This document shows positions 6,907 through 7,421 of a stretch of DNA of 7,421 bases, piece by piece; positions within the stretch are counted from its first letter, which is position 1; every line of letters starts with the position of its first letter. The DNA comes from CBFHSD01 sp965658375. Its GTDB lineage: Bacteria > Bacteroidota > Bacteroidia > Flavobacteriales_G > Salibacteraceae. The DNA lies in the NCBI GenBank assembly GCA_965658375.1, contig CBFHSD010000078.1:1-7421 (forward strand), written 5' to 3'. The position numbers and the translations under genes were made by a program. The notes beneath the pieces are model-generated. The model saw only the letters and a program-made list of their open reading frames with translations. It was not told where the DNA came from and did not search any database.

Positions 6907-7421
6907 ATGGAAAAAAAGCTAATTGAATGTGTGCCTAACATCAGCGAAGGCCGAAACAAAGAAAAGATTGATGCCATTGCATCGGTAGTTGAAACTGTAG
7001 AAGGCGTAAAGCTTTTAGATGTGGATGCCGGGGCAGCAACCAATAGAACAGTAATCACTTTTGTGGGTGAACCAGAACAAGTCTTAGAAGCTGCTTTTCG
7101 TTTGATTCAAAAAGCACAGCAGCTGATTGATATGCGCCAACATTCTGGTGAGCACCCTAGGTTTGGTGCCACAGATGTATGTCCATTGGTGCCTATCGCA
7201 AATGTTTCTATGGAAGAAACAGTGACTTATGCACACCAATTGGCCGAGCGCGTAGGTAAAGAGCTACATGTTCCTATTTACTGTTACGAATTTGCAGCAA
7301 GGGAAGAGAAAAGAAAAAATTTAGCCAACTGCAGAGCTGGTGAGTATGAGGGATTAAGTAAAAAGCTGGTAGACCCTAATTGGACACCAGACTTTGGTCC
7401 TGCTGCTTTTGATGAGTCGGT
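6907..7421 (+). CDS. ftcD: Glutamate formimidoyltransferase (3' truncated)
   Basis: The frame is open from the ATG at 6907 to the window end, giving 171 codons. The enzyme moves the formimino group of N-formimino-L-glutamate to tetrahydrofolate (EC 2.1.2.5), the last step of one route of histidine degradation, in the cytoplasm. The N-terminal MEKKLIECVPNISEGRNK is diagnostic. It is followed by TNRTVITFVG (45-54) and by MRQHSGEHPRFGATDVCP (75-92), where H83 of GEHPR aligns with the catalytic His of the mammalian enzyme. Further on are VPIYCYEFAA (144-153) and RAGEYEGLSKK (165 by the family pattern onward). The visible part covers the N-terminal subdomain and the start of the C-terminal subdomain of the transferase. 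Whether a cyclodeaminase domain is fused, as in animals, cannot be seen; stand-alone transferases are usual in bacteria. The ATG fits the family N-terminus exactly. There is no Shine-Dalgarno sequence, and a -7-like element is at 6881. Confidence 0.93.
   Translation, partial: MEKKLIECVPNISEGRNKEKIDAIASVVETVEGVKLLDVDAGAATNRTVITFVGEPEQVLEAAFRLIQKAQQLIDMRQHSGEHPRFGATDVCPLVPIANVSMEETVTYAHQLAERVGKELHVPIYCYEFAAREEKRKNLANCRAGEYEGLSKKLVDPNWTPDFGPAAFDES

Overview
This window looks like an ordinary chromosomal stretch from a member of the Bacteroidota (Flavobacteriia/Cytophagia-like). The evidence is moderate to low GC (about 40% by eye), no Shine-Dalgarno sequence before any of the starts, a signal peptide ending in the Y-A/Q pattern common in the phylum, two TAnnTTTG-type -7 promoter elements, and the gene families present. 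I see no tRNA, rRNA, CRISPR array, insertion sequence or phage gene.

Left part (1-3211, + strand): two consecutive genes separated by four bases encode paralogous secreted DUF3857/transglutaminase-type proteins. The first is cut by the window edge, so only its C-terminal 300 residues are visible. It keeps the His and Asp of the transglutaminase triad. The second is complete at 767 aa, with a signal peptide and a DUF3857 domain. Its transglutaminase-like domain has lost all three catalytic positions, and the whole protein has no cysteine. The pair ends at a good intrinsic terminator with a GAAA tetraloop (3238-3266).

Middle part (3327-6712): a sodium:solute symporter of the SSS/SLC5 family (+ strand) converges on a 502-aa multi-pass membrane protein (- strand) that resembles GT-C-type glycosyltransferases. 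Their stop codons share the bases CTAA, so there is no intergenic space between them. The membrane protein has no usable ATG and appears to start at TTG.

Right part (6713-7421): a 194-bp divergent intergenic region carries a candidate -7 promoter element on each strand. It is followed by the 5' part of a glutamate formimidoyltransferase gene (+ strand), an enzyme of histidine degradation that passes formimino groups to tetrahydrofolate. The window ends inside this gene.

The genes do not form one evident pathway. The most unusual point is the pairing of an apparently active and an apparently inactive DUF3857/transglutaminase paralog.
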